In this document: piece after piece, positions 12,053 through 23,024 of the stretch | Numbering within the stretch: the first letter of the stretch is position 1 | Layout of the letters: every line of letters begins with the position of its first letter | From: Entonaema liquescens | Taxonomy: Eukaryota; Ascomycota; Sordariomycetes; Xylariales; Xylariaceae | Reading direction: 5' to 3' | DNA length: 64,000 nucleotides | NCBI GenBank assembly: GCA_902805475.1 | Contig: CADCSX010000002.1 | Coordinates: 1,984,001 to 2,048,000 of the forward strand | Translations under genes and position numbers: made by a program | The notes under the pieces: model-generated | Database searches by the model: none | Seen by the model: the letters and a program-made list of their open reading frames with translations, nothing else | Told to the model about the DNA's origin: nothing

Positions 12053-13738
12053 TTAGTCTTGCTCAGCTTTAAGCTCTTTCTCCAGCTGGCCAAAGACGTC
12101 CGTGAGAACAGCTGCGAACCTGTCGACGATCATCTCTACAACGTCTGAAGTGACATTATACGCGGGCATAATCATAAGATGATCACCTTTGCCCTGGCCA
12201 GCACACCCCTGGCCAAAGTAAATTGACAAATTATGAGGAGGCCCTAGGGCTGTCTCGTGGACACGACGTGCGATTTGAAGTGCAGGGTCGAACGGCTCTT
12301 TGGTGTCCTTATCACTGACGAGCTCGATACCCCAGAATAAACCGCGGCCCCGGATGTCGCCGACGTTTGGGTAGTTCTGTAATTTGTTGCGGAGGAGTTT
12401 CTCTAGGTATTGGCCTTGGGCCTGGACGTTGGGAAGAAGGTTATCACGCTGTATAATCTGCTGAACCCGCAGAGCTACCGCACAGGTGACGGGGTGGTCC
12501 ATATACGTGTGTCCATGTGTGAAAGCAACACCTTTGGCTTCCATTACCTTTGTAATCTTCCCGCTGGCTAATATGGCCGAGGCAGGTTGGTAACCACCAC
12601 CAAGGCCCTTTCCGATTGCCTGTATATCAGGAGTGACACCCTCCTGTTCCCAGGCAAAGAGGGTGCCGGTTCTCCCCATGCCACACATGACTTCATCAAG
12701 GATAAGCAAAGCTCCATATTTATCACATACAGCTTTCATAGCCTTAAAATAGCCAGGGACAGCTGGTAAACAGCCAGCAGCTGCTCCAACGACCGGCTCA
12801 GCGACAAATGCTACCACAGTGTCTGGACCGGCCCTTAGGAACGCCTGATCTAATTCTTCTGCCTTGCGTGAGACAAACTCTTCGTCGGATTCACCGGGAA
12901 TCCTCTGGCGGTAAGGGTTACATGCTGGTATACGATAAATATTAGGCACCAAAAGTGGCTCAAACGAAGTCCTTCTGGTTACGTGACCTCCCACCGAGAG
13001 CACACCCAAAGTGATCCCGTGGTATGATTCGTCTCGGGCGATATAATTCACGCGTTGGGGTTGCCCAATCCATGTAAAATACTCGCGAGCAAGCTTTATT
13101 GCACCTTCCATCGCCTCAGAGCCTAGAAGGGCAAACAAGACTTAGTAAGGGGGTTGCACCAAAAGAGAAGGAGAATATAATATACCAGATGATACAACCC
13201 ATGTCTTCGTGAAGTGCCCATTAGAATATTGTGATATCCAAGTACTTAGATCCCGCCGACTCTGGCTATCCATGAAGCCCCAGGGAATGTAGGAGATAGC
13301 AGAAGTCTGAGCGACTATTGCGTCAGTGACCTCCTTAACGCCATGGCCAAGACACTATGCAGTTAAGGTTAGCAGATTTCCCCTTAAGATATAAATTGAC
13401 ACCAGGGTGTCCTGTGTCTGGAGGCTCTGATTCCTATGTCTAGATTTGAGAGTCTGGGGTTGGGTAGCTAATATACTTACAGCAACAGCGGCTCCCCCGC
13501 TACCATCCAGTATTTCACGCCCATCTGCTAGATATATGTAGTTTCCCTGTCCTCCTATAGCGAGATGCCGACGAGGGTCAGTCAGACCATCTGGCGTAGA
13601 TGGAGATAGAGTACTAGACGTAGAGACTTCATCATGACTGAGTGTCGATTTTACGGCGTCGGTCTCCGTCGACCGCCACACCAGGCTAGTCTTCTCTAAG
13701 GGGCTTTGCGTGATATCTCTGGGTTGTTCGACTAGCAT
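12053..13738 (-). CDS. Class-III (PLP-dependent) aminotransferase
   Basis: Exons are 13481-13738, 13186-13354 and 12053-13122, with introns of 126 nt (GTAAGT) and 63 nt (GTATAT), giving 498 residues. Splicing restores the class-III core in order: GQGNYIYLADGREILDGSGGAAVACLGHG near the N-terminus, SSGSEAMEGAIKLAREY (PLP phosphate site), LLILDEVMCGMGRTG (Asp about 285, bonding the pyridine nitrogen) and AIGKGLGGGYQP (Schiff-base Lys about 314). The family moves amino groups between omega-amino or amino acids and oxo acids; the substrate cannot be told from sequence alone. The open frame extends upstream to 13822 but that codon is TTG. I chose the first ATG, at 13738. There is no clear mitochondrial presequence. 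The neighbours do not suggest a pathway. Confidence 0.92.
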
Positions 13739-16700
13739 AGTGCCGGCTATGATGGATTTTGGTAAGAGTGGTATGGTCTGGATTATCTGTCTTTGCTTCT
13801 GGAAAATGAACTCGGGGTCCAAAGGTCTTTTCTAACCCGCATTTATAGGATTGTTGGGCGATCGCCCTTTGTCCCGATATGTAAGCGTAAAATGGCATAC
13901 AAGCATCGTTGGATTACGCCCGACTAGGCTGATAGTGTCCAATCATGAAGGAAGGTAGTTATGCACTTGAGGAGGTATTCTCGGATGTACATAAAACAGG
14001 GAGGTACTAGCCACATTATGTCGCTATTGTGATAGAGTGCATAGTCCGAAGCGAATCAAAAAGCAAACAGCCGGTAAGTGGTGATCTTCATGCTGCCCCC
14101 CGAAGACGTGGGTCCCTGGAGACTAGACGTTATCCTGTAGAGCCTGGAGTACATAGGAATCACACGAAATCTAATAGCTAGAGTAAGTAGTTAGTCTCGT
14201 TGCCGAGGAAGAATTGCATTATGGAAGCTCAGCTGATATGTCGAGTCAACGAAATACTCAGTGTATCGGAACCAATGGTGAGAGGGGGTCTTCAACCACT
14301 GGCTTGAACATATTGAGATACCTCACCGCCATATAAACTTATTCTATAGTCGATATATGATTGGCTAGGCTCGAAGTAACCCTCTCGGTCTCCTTGACTC
14401 TCGTAGACACCCACACCACCTGCGAGCTTGCGTAACTGTAACCAGCTAGTTTGGTCGGCAGGGCTGGACTAAATTCTTCAGCAGATCCCTGTCAGCTGCA
14501 CATCACAACGGTGTGATTGCAGGGAAGTCGAAATCATGGATATTTGTAGACTACCTAGGTACTTTGAGGGTAGGATAACGCCGCCTCGTTCTCTCATGTT
14601 GAAACCAGGAAAACGAGAGCGGCATCTTGAGTACAGCACCGGGGAAAACGACGCCACGGTTCGGAATTTAATCCGAAGGTCTGTAAAATAAATCGTGATG
14701 GAGAGGCTCGCATAAGAGGCGCCCATTCGGAAATCAGGGCCTGTAGGCAGCCTGATTAATCGTGCATTTCGTAGAAGACCCGATAGGCTCTTTGATTATT
14801 GTACAACTGAGTATCGGAGCACCTAGCGTACCAATCACCACTGGCTCTGGTTGCTACGCCTAGGTATATTGGGTAGGCGTGTGTTTATAAGCGCCTATGA
14901 TCCGGTTTACTAGACGAAGCGAATAAAAAGATCAGCCAACCGGGCCGAGACTAACCAGCACTTAAGAGGAATCCTTATATTTCCGGGGTTCTGACATGGG
15001 GATAATACGGGCCGAGAAGCGAGGGGTAGCCGGAACCCATGGATAAGGTATTCGGTAATGCACTGACCATGCCACATGCGAACGTCTGATGCTGATGCTG
15101 GAGACGTGTCACTGACATTCCTAATTCCCGGTCATTACAACCCCTAGCACGAATCATGACATGCTCCGAGGATGGAATCCGACGTTCGAATGAACGTAAG
15201 GGCTAATCCAATGGTCAATCAATAAGCTGCCTGGAGCGTTTATCGGCTTTGATAGGGCTTGTGGCGGTGTATAATGGACCTATAATTCTTATACGCCCTT
15301 TTGATGATTGATGAGCGGTTAGAATTCGGATTTGGAGATTGGAGCTGTCGTATAACAACAGCGCGACTAGTCAGCCAATTATGTAAATTAAATCAATTAT
15401 GCATCAATCCGGAAGGCTATAACTACCTTACCTACTTCTATTCTGGTGGAAGGTTCACTCGACTATACATGTACTTGAGAGGACTACATACGTAACGTAC
15501 CTTCTACCATATCTACATGTACCTAGTAACTACAGGCAGGTACTACACGACGATAATTCACTATTACTCTCAGTAACCGCAATGATCTAATACAATTCGG
15601 ACTTACCTTGTTACATAAATTACCTAAATCAATCATGCGGGGGGACATTGTTCTTGCCTTTGCGAGATCCGGCGCCGTGCCTTTGGGGTTACTACGATGT
15701 ATGATAGGTTAGGTACCTTAAGTAGGTAATATGCGCTACGACCTTCCACTACTGCAGCTCATTGCTATCAATACCTATTAATTCCCGCTAAGATATTTTC
15801 GATAAGTGTTAAGATTTGCTCCAGAACAAGGCTGACACACCCCAAGTTTATAGATTTGGGCTCTCTGCATGCTCATGTTACATCTTCCCTCTCGCGGCCT
15901 GCGGTAACGACCTGCGAGTGAGACCCTCCAAGTGTTACCCTGTGGTGGCTTGAGTAACTCTAAGCATGGTAACGATCTCGTTGCCCGGCTAAGCCATACC
16001 GAAATAGACTTCACAGCCGTGATGGGCGGTGGTGGAGATATCGCCGTAGCCTGCTGTGAGACATGCCTGGAGTCGGAAGAATGTCCCGTCAACCCTAAGG
16101 GCCGAGGCTTGCCTTCTATATCCCCTCGGATTATCCAGGGGGACCTTGCCTCCTCCGAGAACATAAATGGTCTGTCTCACGTTCCACTAGGTCGAGGTCT
16201 TCGACATTATCTAGGGTCTTGCGCCTGCGGTCCAAGTCTATAGGTATGACAATAGGCAAATACAATGCACCACGACGATACGTTCATTTTGAACACCCCG
16301 TGCTTATAGGTTAGATTACGCAAATCGAGTATACATAGAATAGGCCCTTACCTAACCTACTGTGATGTTTCTTATAATGGATTAAAGAGTTCGGTAAACG
16401 TTCCAGCCTACTCTAGCGATCTAGGTCAGATAACATAATGGTTTCACCAATATGTAGTTCTTTTGAGTTACATTACAACATTCAATATATCTTTCGGTAG
16501 GTAATGTAACATGCACGGATTCCTTCTCAAGAGTTGGTGTACTTTCTACGAACTTGGCACCTTTGGTCAGGATAACCCGGCAGCTTTGAGTGCTTAGGTA
16601 TACTTTGGTACGGAGCCTATGATATATCTGTCTCTATAACGAGATAGTTAATATAATTATGTTTAACCTGAAAGTTGGGGGTATGGAAGTTAAGGACGGA

Positions 16701-17871
16701 AACGATATCGAAATAGAAAACAACAGGATACAGAATACCTATTCCCAAGGTCAGGGAACTTAGTATACCATGATGATTTCGACTGTCTTGGGAACATAGC
16801 AGGATCTGCTCATTCAGACCATACGATATTAGAGGGGGAGAGATTCCCTATGAAAATTTGGTCACTGCCCATTTATAGGTGTGTGACTGTATGCCAGGAT
16901 CGGATGGAGATGTCACAAAGAATTAGCAAGCATCCTCAAATGATGGGAATAAGTGATATATAACGTATAAATGTTTGCTGTTAATTGGCGATTAATGCTT
17001 GGCTTGTATCTTGTTGTAACTCTGTATGCTTCCTACCAAAAAACACATCATCCCCGATCTCCTAGTCACCGATATTGTATGAGATGAACAACTACCATTG
17101 TAATACTAGTACTACATAGACTGCCTATGCTTATAACTAAAATGAAGACATCATTGGGTAACCATTTTGGAGTACTCAAAATGTTTGCCGAGCGCAGTCC
17201 TATCGGAGCTGATTCGGCCGCGGCTGACGGGTCCTCCCGAAGTCTAGCGAACCGGCGATCCACTTACACAGGCAATCTTCTTAACGGTTAAAGTACATAT
17301 TGGCTACCTAGCTGGGCTAAACAATATTCCACCAAGGAATAATATAGCTGGACACCGTGAAAACGAAAACCCACCTGACTAGGTAGGTACGAATATAATA
17401 TGTATGAGTGAATAGGAGAAGCTTATAAATTTGCCCGACTTTGTAGTGTGAGAAGCCGGCATTAGATAGTTTACTATTAATGGAAACGTGGAAGTATGAG
17501 AAACTAGTTATAACTATCTCAAAGTAGGAATTAGCTTTTCTGGATATGATGCGGATATCTAATGGCGCGTTTAGAGTAGGTGATGTATAGCGCCGGTGAG
17601 TATCACAAATATCATTCTCGATTGGCTTGTAGTAAGCAAGATGAGGCGGGGTCATATTTACTAACTAGGTGAAAACATGATATTGAAACTGAAAGCTCCC
17701 GAAGCATAAGTTCAAGTTCCGTAAGACATTGAATGATGAGGCTAGTACGCCACCTAGTAATGGAATAAGACAACTAAGCCATAAGAAGTGGCAGTGTTGT
17801 GAGTGGTTGAAGAATAAGCCGACTTGGGACAGTTTTAGACTGTTTTCGCCGAGATATGAAAAGAACAAAAG

Positions 17872-17891
17872 AAAAAAAAAAAAAAAAAAAA
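17872..17891. repeat. Poly(A) tract, A20
   Basis: Twenty consecutive A on the plus strand, in non-coding DNA. It could be the A tail of an old retroposed copy, but I see no matching body, so it is listed as a simple repeat. Confidence 0.95.
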
Positions 17892-18308
17892 GCGGCAGGC
17901 TGCACCAAGCAGACCGCACGGGCTGTCAAGATGGTCTCCGCAATGATGTGCAGACTCTGGCAGTTCTGGATTCAGCCTAGGCCAATTACGGTGGGTGAGC
18001 GTGGATGAGTGGGTGAAGAATCTGAATATAGCAAATTGGAGCGAATTGGAAGCATCTCGATGGAACTGCGGGACCACAAGCGTCAATAGAGAGAGGTATT
18101 TTTGAGATGTGTGAGATGCGATGCAAATCTGTTTAATCAGCAAACAATGGGCGCTAAATAGTTTGCTATAAAAAAGTAAAAAGTAAACATTTCGGGGTAT
18201 AGAAAAATCTATAATAGAGATAGCCTTACTTTGCTAACGTGAAGCAATAAAAATAGGTCTGCGTCTGCATAATTGCATTGCCTCAACGAGAACATCTCAC
18301 CTTATGTA

Positions 18309-18336
18309 GGTTAGGTACCTTAGGTTAGGTACCTCA
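18309..18336. repeat. 14-bp tandem pair around AGGTACCT palindrome
   Basis: GGTTAGGTACCTTA is followed directly by GGTTAGGTACCTCA. Each unit centres on the palindrome AGGTACCT, a word repeated in many intergenic regions of this window. About 0.9 kb upstream of the forkhead start. Confidence 0.9.
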
Positions 18337-18500
18337 GGTATGCACACACTTTTATTTATTTCAGTGTGCAACCAATAGGAAGGCTTAAAACAAGGGAAAG
18401 AGGAGCTTGGAGCACTTTAAAATAATTTTGGCGGGGGAGGTGCTTGGAGGTAGAGGTATTTTAAAATCTTAAATGGGTTTGACTTGGGCTTTGTACCTCA

Positions 18501-18527
18501 GTGACCTGAGTGACCTGAGTGACCTTG
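18501..18527. repeat. GTGACCTGA tandem, three units
   Basis: Two perfect 9-bp units and a third with two changes (GTGACCTTG), about 710 bp upstream of the forkhead start codon. It could be clustered binding sites; no factor is assigned. Confidence 0.85.
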
Positions 18528-19237
18528 GTGGGAAAGTGGGTGACAAAGTGACAGGGATGTTAAGTTGCGTAACGAAGGAGGGAGGCGCGACCTATCGACA
18601 TTTTTTAAACAAACCACATCACCAAGTCAATATTTGAAAACTAATCGCATCAAATCGCATCGCATCGCGCCGCAACCGAATTGTGTTGGCCCCCTCTCCA
18701 AGCTTCTATAACTTTGGCGACCATATCTAGAGTAACGAGCCTAGTTGCCATTATACTTTCCAAATATTTATACTTTGCGCCGTAAACTATCTGCGACTTT
18801 TCTTCCTTCTTTCCCTTAACCGGCGCGCTTCATTTCCCATTTTCCGCGTCGATACCACATCACCACCACCGCGACATTTTTCAGCCCTTGAGCCTCAACG
18901 AATCCTTGACGTCCCTAACTTATCATACCCCACTTGCGCCTACGTTTAACTATATCAAACTGCGATTATCCGGTCCAAATACGCCAGAGATTCCCGATCT
19001 TGTTTTGCGATTGAGACTGCGCATCTTCCGTACTAATAGGCCTAGACTAATTGTCAACTCGGTCGCCGACTTTGTCGCCTATTTGCGCTATACCTTGCAA
19101 CTACCCTGTCGCTCCCCTCTCTAGCTCTAGGTCCATAAGTTGACATAAATCCGTCGTCTTCCCTTTACGACACGACTCGCGTCTTCTGGGAAACCCCGCC
19201 AACACCTTGTGGATTTGTCTTGTAATGGGCTTATAGT

Positions 19238-21470
19238 ATGCCTCCGTCATCTAAGCGATCACAGAGGACGCGCCGGCATCGCGATATTAGTCCGAGCCCC
19301 GCCCCACCAGAGCAATCCTCACCATCGCGCCCGTCTAAACGTAGAAGAAAAGTAAATACCCTATCCTATACTTAATGTCTTGTTACTTGCGTCCACTAAC
19401 TACGTGTTTTTAAATATATAGGGGGACGAGCCAGTTCCGGAAATTGTCGAGGATGAGGGTTCCAGTCTCACTGTCGATCACTCGGCGCCCGAAGGATCCA
19501 GCGACGACGATCGATTGATTACCCAAGTCACCCAGCATTTGCGAACCATCCCGACACAGGCTAGCAAAGACCACGCCAATGCTATACACGAAGCCAAGAC
19601 CGAGGACATTGAGGCTTATGCCAAAATATCCGCAAATGACTGGACGTACTACATCAAGTCCTTGTCTATCAATATCGGTAGAATTTCCGAACCCTCCCAC
19701 GCCCACCCTCCTCGACAAGATCGTGAGAATGACGACTTTGTTCATATCGACCTTGGCCCCTCTAAGACATTTTCACGCCAGACGGCCATCATTTACTACG
19801 ACTCGGAGCCTGGGAGATGGTTTATCCAGGCGAAAGGGCGCAATGGCATCAAGGTCAACAATATCCCAATGAAGAAGACGGATACTCCGCACCCTCTTTC
19901 TAGTGGTGAGGTGATTGAAATTGGGGGTATTGAAATGATGTTCGTTTTGCCTGCTAGCCTAGGTCCCCTGACAATACACCCCATGTACCTTGAACAAGCC
20001 GGTATCAAGCCTTCGCAGTCAACCCCTACGCGCGAAACAGGACGGACAGCTCTTCCTACGGCACCTCCAGCAGATCATCCATCCTCGCAGTCTGCACGGC
20101 CCTCTTCCTCCCGTAGTCAGCCCTTTCAGCAGCCGATTGCGCCCGCACCCCCTGACTACATACGCCCAGGCACCCCGCCCTCTGCTAGGAGTCGCCCTGC
20201 TACTTCTCAGCAGAAGACACCTGCGCATGGCTCTTCCGGTACGGTGATAATGAGCCAGAGTGATGTAGACCTTAGCAAGGACGAAAACAAGCACATCAAG
20301 CCTCATTTCAGCTATGCTCAAATGATTACGCAAGCGATTATAAGCACCCCAGAGGAGAAGTTGAATCTTGCCGGAATTTACCAATACATCACGAAACATT
20401 ATGCCTACTACCGACATCAACCTCCTTCCGGATGGCAGGCAAGTTTTGGTATGCCATTTTTGTATAGCAGCGGCGCTAACCAAACTACAGAATTCGATTA
20501 GGCACAATTTGTCCCTAAACAAGTCCTTTATGAAAGCACCCCGGACCACGGACGAGCCGGGCAAAGGTATGAAGTGGGAGATTGTTCCCGAGGCTCGAGA
20601 AGAAATGATTCGCGTTGCCTATAAAGGCGGGCGAGGTGGCCATCGCGGCTCTTCTGCGCCCTCATCTCCTAGTCAGCCTAGCCAGCTAAGTTACATTACA
20701 CATGGACCTAGAGATATTACGAACCGGGAGCCGGTGTCGACTCGAAAGCGCAAGGCATCCCCGATCGCATCGCCACCCCCGAAATCATCCTTCAACCTGT
20801 CCCAGGTCACACCAGACCGTAAGTACCTACCCGCAGGGCCGGCTAGCTTCCAAGATGGCAGTCCTCTTCCGCGCCGACGGGCCTTGGATGGGTCTAGCTT
20901 TGATGCTGCGCATACACTTCCGCAATCGCCTCCGACTCTTTCATCTTCATTTCTTCAGGATGAGAGTGCTTCCTTCGTTACCCCGGCACCTCACCGCGTC
21001 CACCCTAGGCTTGCGCCTCCTAGTACTGCCCAGCGGCCCAGCCAGCACATGCCGACCAGTTCGCCTGCCCCTTTCTGGAAATATGCCGACATCGGCAGCA
21101 CGCCCTTGAAGCCGCCACAGTTCGATGTCAGTCCTTCGAAACCCATGCGTCGCCTGGCGAACAGCAGCAGCCCTCCTCCCGCTGCAGGCGATGGATCACC
21201 TGTTGCTAGTCCCAGCAGGTCGACCCGATCTGCCCGTACGGAGACCCACGATAGGGAGAAAACTACCGCACCAGAAGATGAGGAAGGAGAAGACGAAGAA
21301 GAAGGAGAAGGCGGGTTTGACCTTACTAAGTACGCTACCATTTTCTGTAGGGTGGGTTTAAGATATATACTAACGATTTTTATAGAGGATTCCAGTCCAT
21401 CGGTTCTTACCACGCTCATCTTAATTATGGTGGTGGGCTTGGACCCCATGCTAATGGGCGACGGATTTGA
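19238..21470 (+). CDS. fkh2: FHA-forkhead transcription factor (Fkh1/Fkh2 type)
   Basis: Exons are 19238-19351, 19422-20438, 20491-21329 and 21386-21470, giving 684 residues. A basic N-terminus (SKRRRK) is followed by an FHA domain (about residues 112-215, with the GRISEP and IYYDSEPGRWFIQAKGRNGIKVNN segments). Then come a Ser/Pro/Thr-rich linker and a forkhead domain (about 329-425: KPHFSYAQMITQAI, NLAGIYQYITKHYAYYR, then NSIRHNLSLNKSFMK). The C-terminal half is Ser/Pro-rich, has an acidic run and ends GPHANGRRI. FHA plus forkhead is the arrangement of Fkh1/Fkh2, which drive cell-cycle gene expression. Intron 2 sits in the recognition-helix region between GWQ and NSIRHN and has a GC donor (GCAAGT) with a normal CAG acceptor. 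Intron 3 must be removed to reach the conserved end. Confidence 0.93.
20439..20490 (+). other. GC-AG intron inside the forkhead domain
   Basis: 52-nt intron. Exon 2 ends GGATGGCAG and the intron starts GCAAGT; it ends in CTACAG with a GCTAAC branch-like word ahead of it. Removing it joins GWQ to NSIRHNLS exactly as in all forkhead proteins, so the non-canonical donor is required by the protein. Confidence 0.9.
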
Positions 21471-23024
21471 GGATTTGGGTTATATACGAACCTCATAACA
21501 AGCACATCGACTACGATTAACGATTACTTTGCCTTTCAAGTGGGTTTCTCGAGTGAAATTTGAGCTATGGAAGTGTTCTTTTTTTGGCTTCTATTCCCCA
21601 CGTTGTACTATTACTCTACGAGCCCTGCATTCTTCAAGAGGAGGTCAAATTGGACCAGGACGGTCAACACATACCCTTGATCTAGGAAGAGAAAACACGC
21701 CTTCCCCGTCTCGGATAAGCGGATCTCGGGTTGTGACGACTTCGGTCTTTTTTTTTCTTTTATATTGATCGGAGTTGGCGGTACTATCATTCATCATCGG
21801 CTTTTGGAAGGCGGCTTCAGGTGGCCCGGTTAGCCGGGCAGAGCGGAACGGAACCGGATGGAAAGGTAGGTAGGGATTACACATGTACTATTGACGCATA
21901 CGGCACCCACGACACAAAAATCGGCGTTTTAAGGGGCTGGGCTGGACTGGACTGGATAAAAAGGACTGGCAAGGGGGATGTGAGCTGCACACTACTGTTG
22001 GAGGGTCTACGCAAATCCATACATCAGGCGCGTCGACTAGTCGAGATGAAGGAGTAGCGGAGTCCTTGCTTTTGTGTTATTTTTAAGGCCCATTGTGTTT
22101 TTATTTTCCTTTTTAAAGTCTTGTATTAGGCGATAGTTTCTCGCCGTTTTTCTTACTTTTTTTTCAGCTGTTCCGAGTGTTCAATATGCGCATGTACGTG
22201 CATCCTCAAAGCAGACAAATGTTGTCTGATATCTGGCTGGGCATGTCCTAACCTAGCTAGTAGGTGATTTTCAAATGAATCTGTACGAATTTCAGCAGCT
22301 ACAATCAACTACCCAAACGTCTTCAGCTAGTTACCGTTCGTGACAAAAACATAACGTGATTTCAATGGTTGCAAATGTATGTATTTAGTCAATAGTCAAG
22401 AGTGAAGATGATGTCTATTAACACACGCGAGGCAAGTAAGCAAGCAAGCAATTGGTATTGCACGCGTACCTAGTTTCTCGTATGATATGTCCGAGAGCAG
22501 GGGGAGGGAGACAAATAGATCCCCTCGAGACGCTGCTATCCGTTTGTACCTTAGACCTAGTCTAGCCGACTACCGGGATTGTCCCCTTCTCCTTGTCATC
22601 TACCTAATATATACAGTTCAAGCGCCACCATATACCATGCATATTGTTCAGTCCCGACGTACTGTAGTGGATGGATAGAGAGTATCGAGTTTTTACCGCC
22701 GTAGCCCCGGCCATAGGTAGGAAGGGGTGAGATGGAAAGAAATCAACGCGATGCAACACCCCTTTCTTAGATCTATGCAACCAGTCCCTGAGGGAGAGGG
22801 TTTAAAAAAAGGGAAGAGAAGAAAAACAGACAGATTTTAACCTCCGTTCCAGAGACGCCTCGACCGAGGAAAAATGTCATTCATGCCCAGGTAGACGTTA
22901 ACTATCCATTCTTTCCTTTTCATGCCCCCCGGTCCGTATTTTAGAGCCCCCTTCATAACCGTTCATGTTAAAATTCGTACCCCATGATCCGCATCCTGTC
23001 CTTATGTTCTCATTCTCGACCATT
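21471..23024. other. Intergenic region between converging genes
   Basis: 1.55 kb between the stop codons of the forkhead gene (+) and CLU1 (-). T-rich patches and short frames only. I see no gene. Confidence 0.6.

Larger units (their letters stand above)
13739..19237. other. Gene-poor region, upstream of forkhead gene
   Basis: 5.5 kb with no gene I can support. Frames at 15.3-16.2 kb start at alternative codons or show nothing recognisable. The right end is the promoter and leader of the forkhead gene: an A20 tract at 17872-17891, a TTAGGTACCT tandem at 18309-18336, a GTGACCTGA triplication at 18501-18527 and an ATCGCATC-rich patch near 18650. Confidence 0.55.

Noticed and set aside
18888..19124. 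78-codon frame upstream of the forkhead gene
   Set aside because: It starts at TTG in the leader region and has no protein features; probably untranslated sequence.
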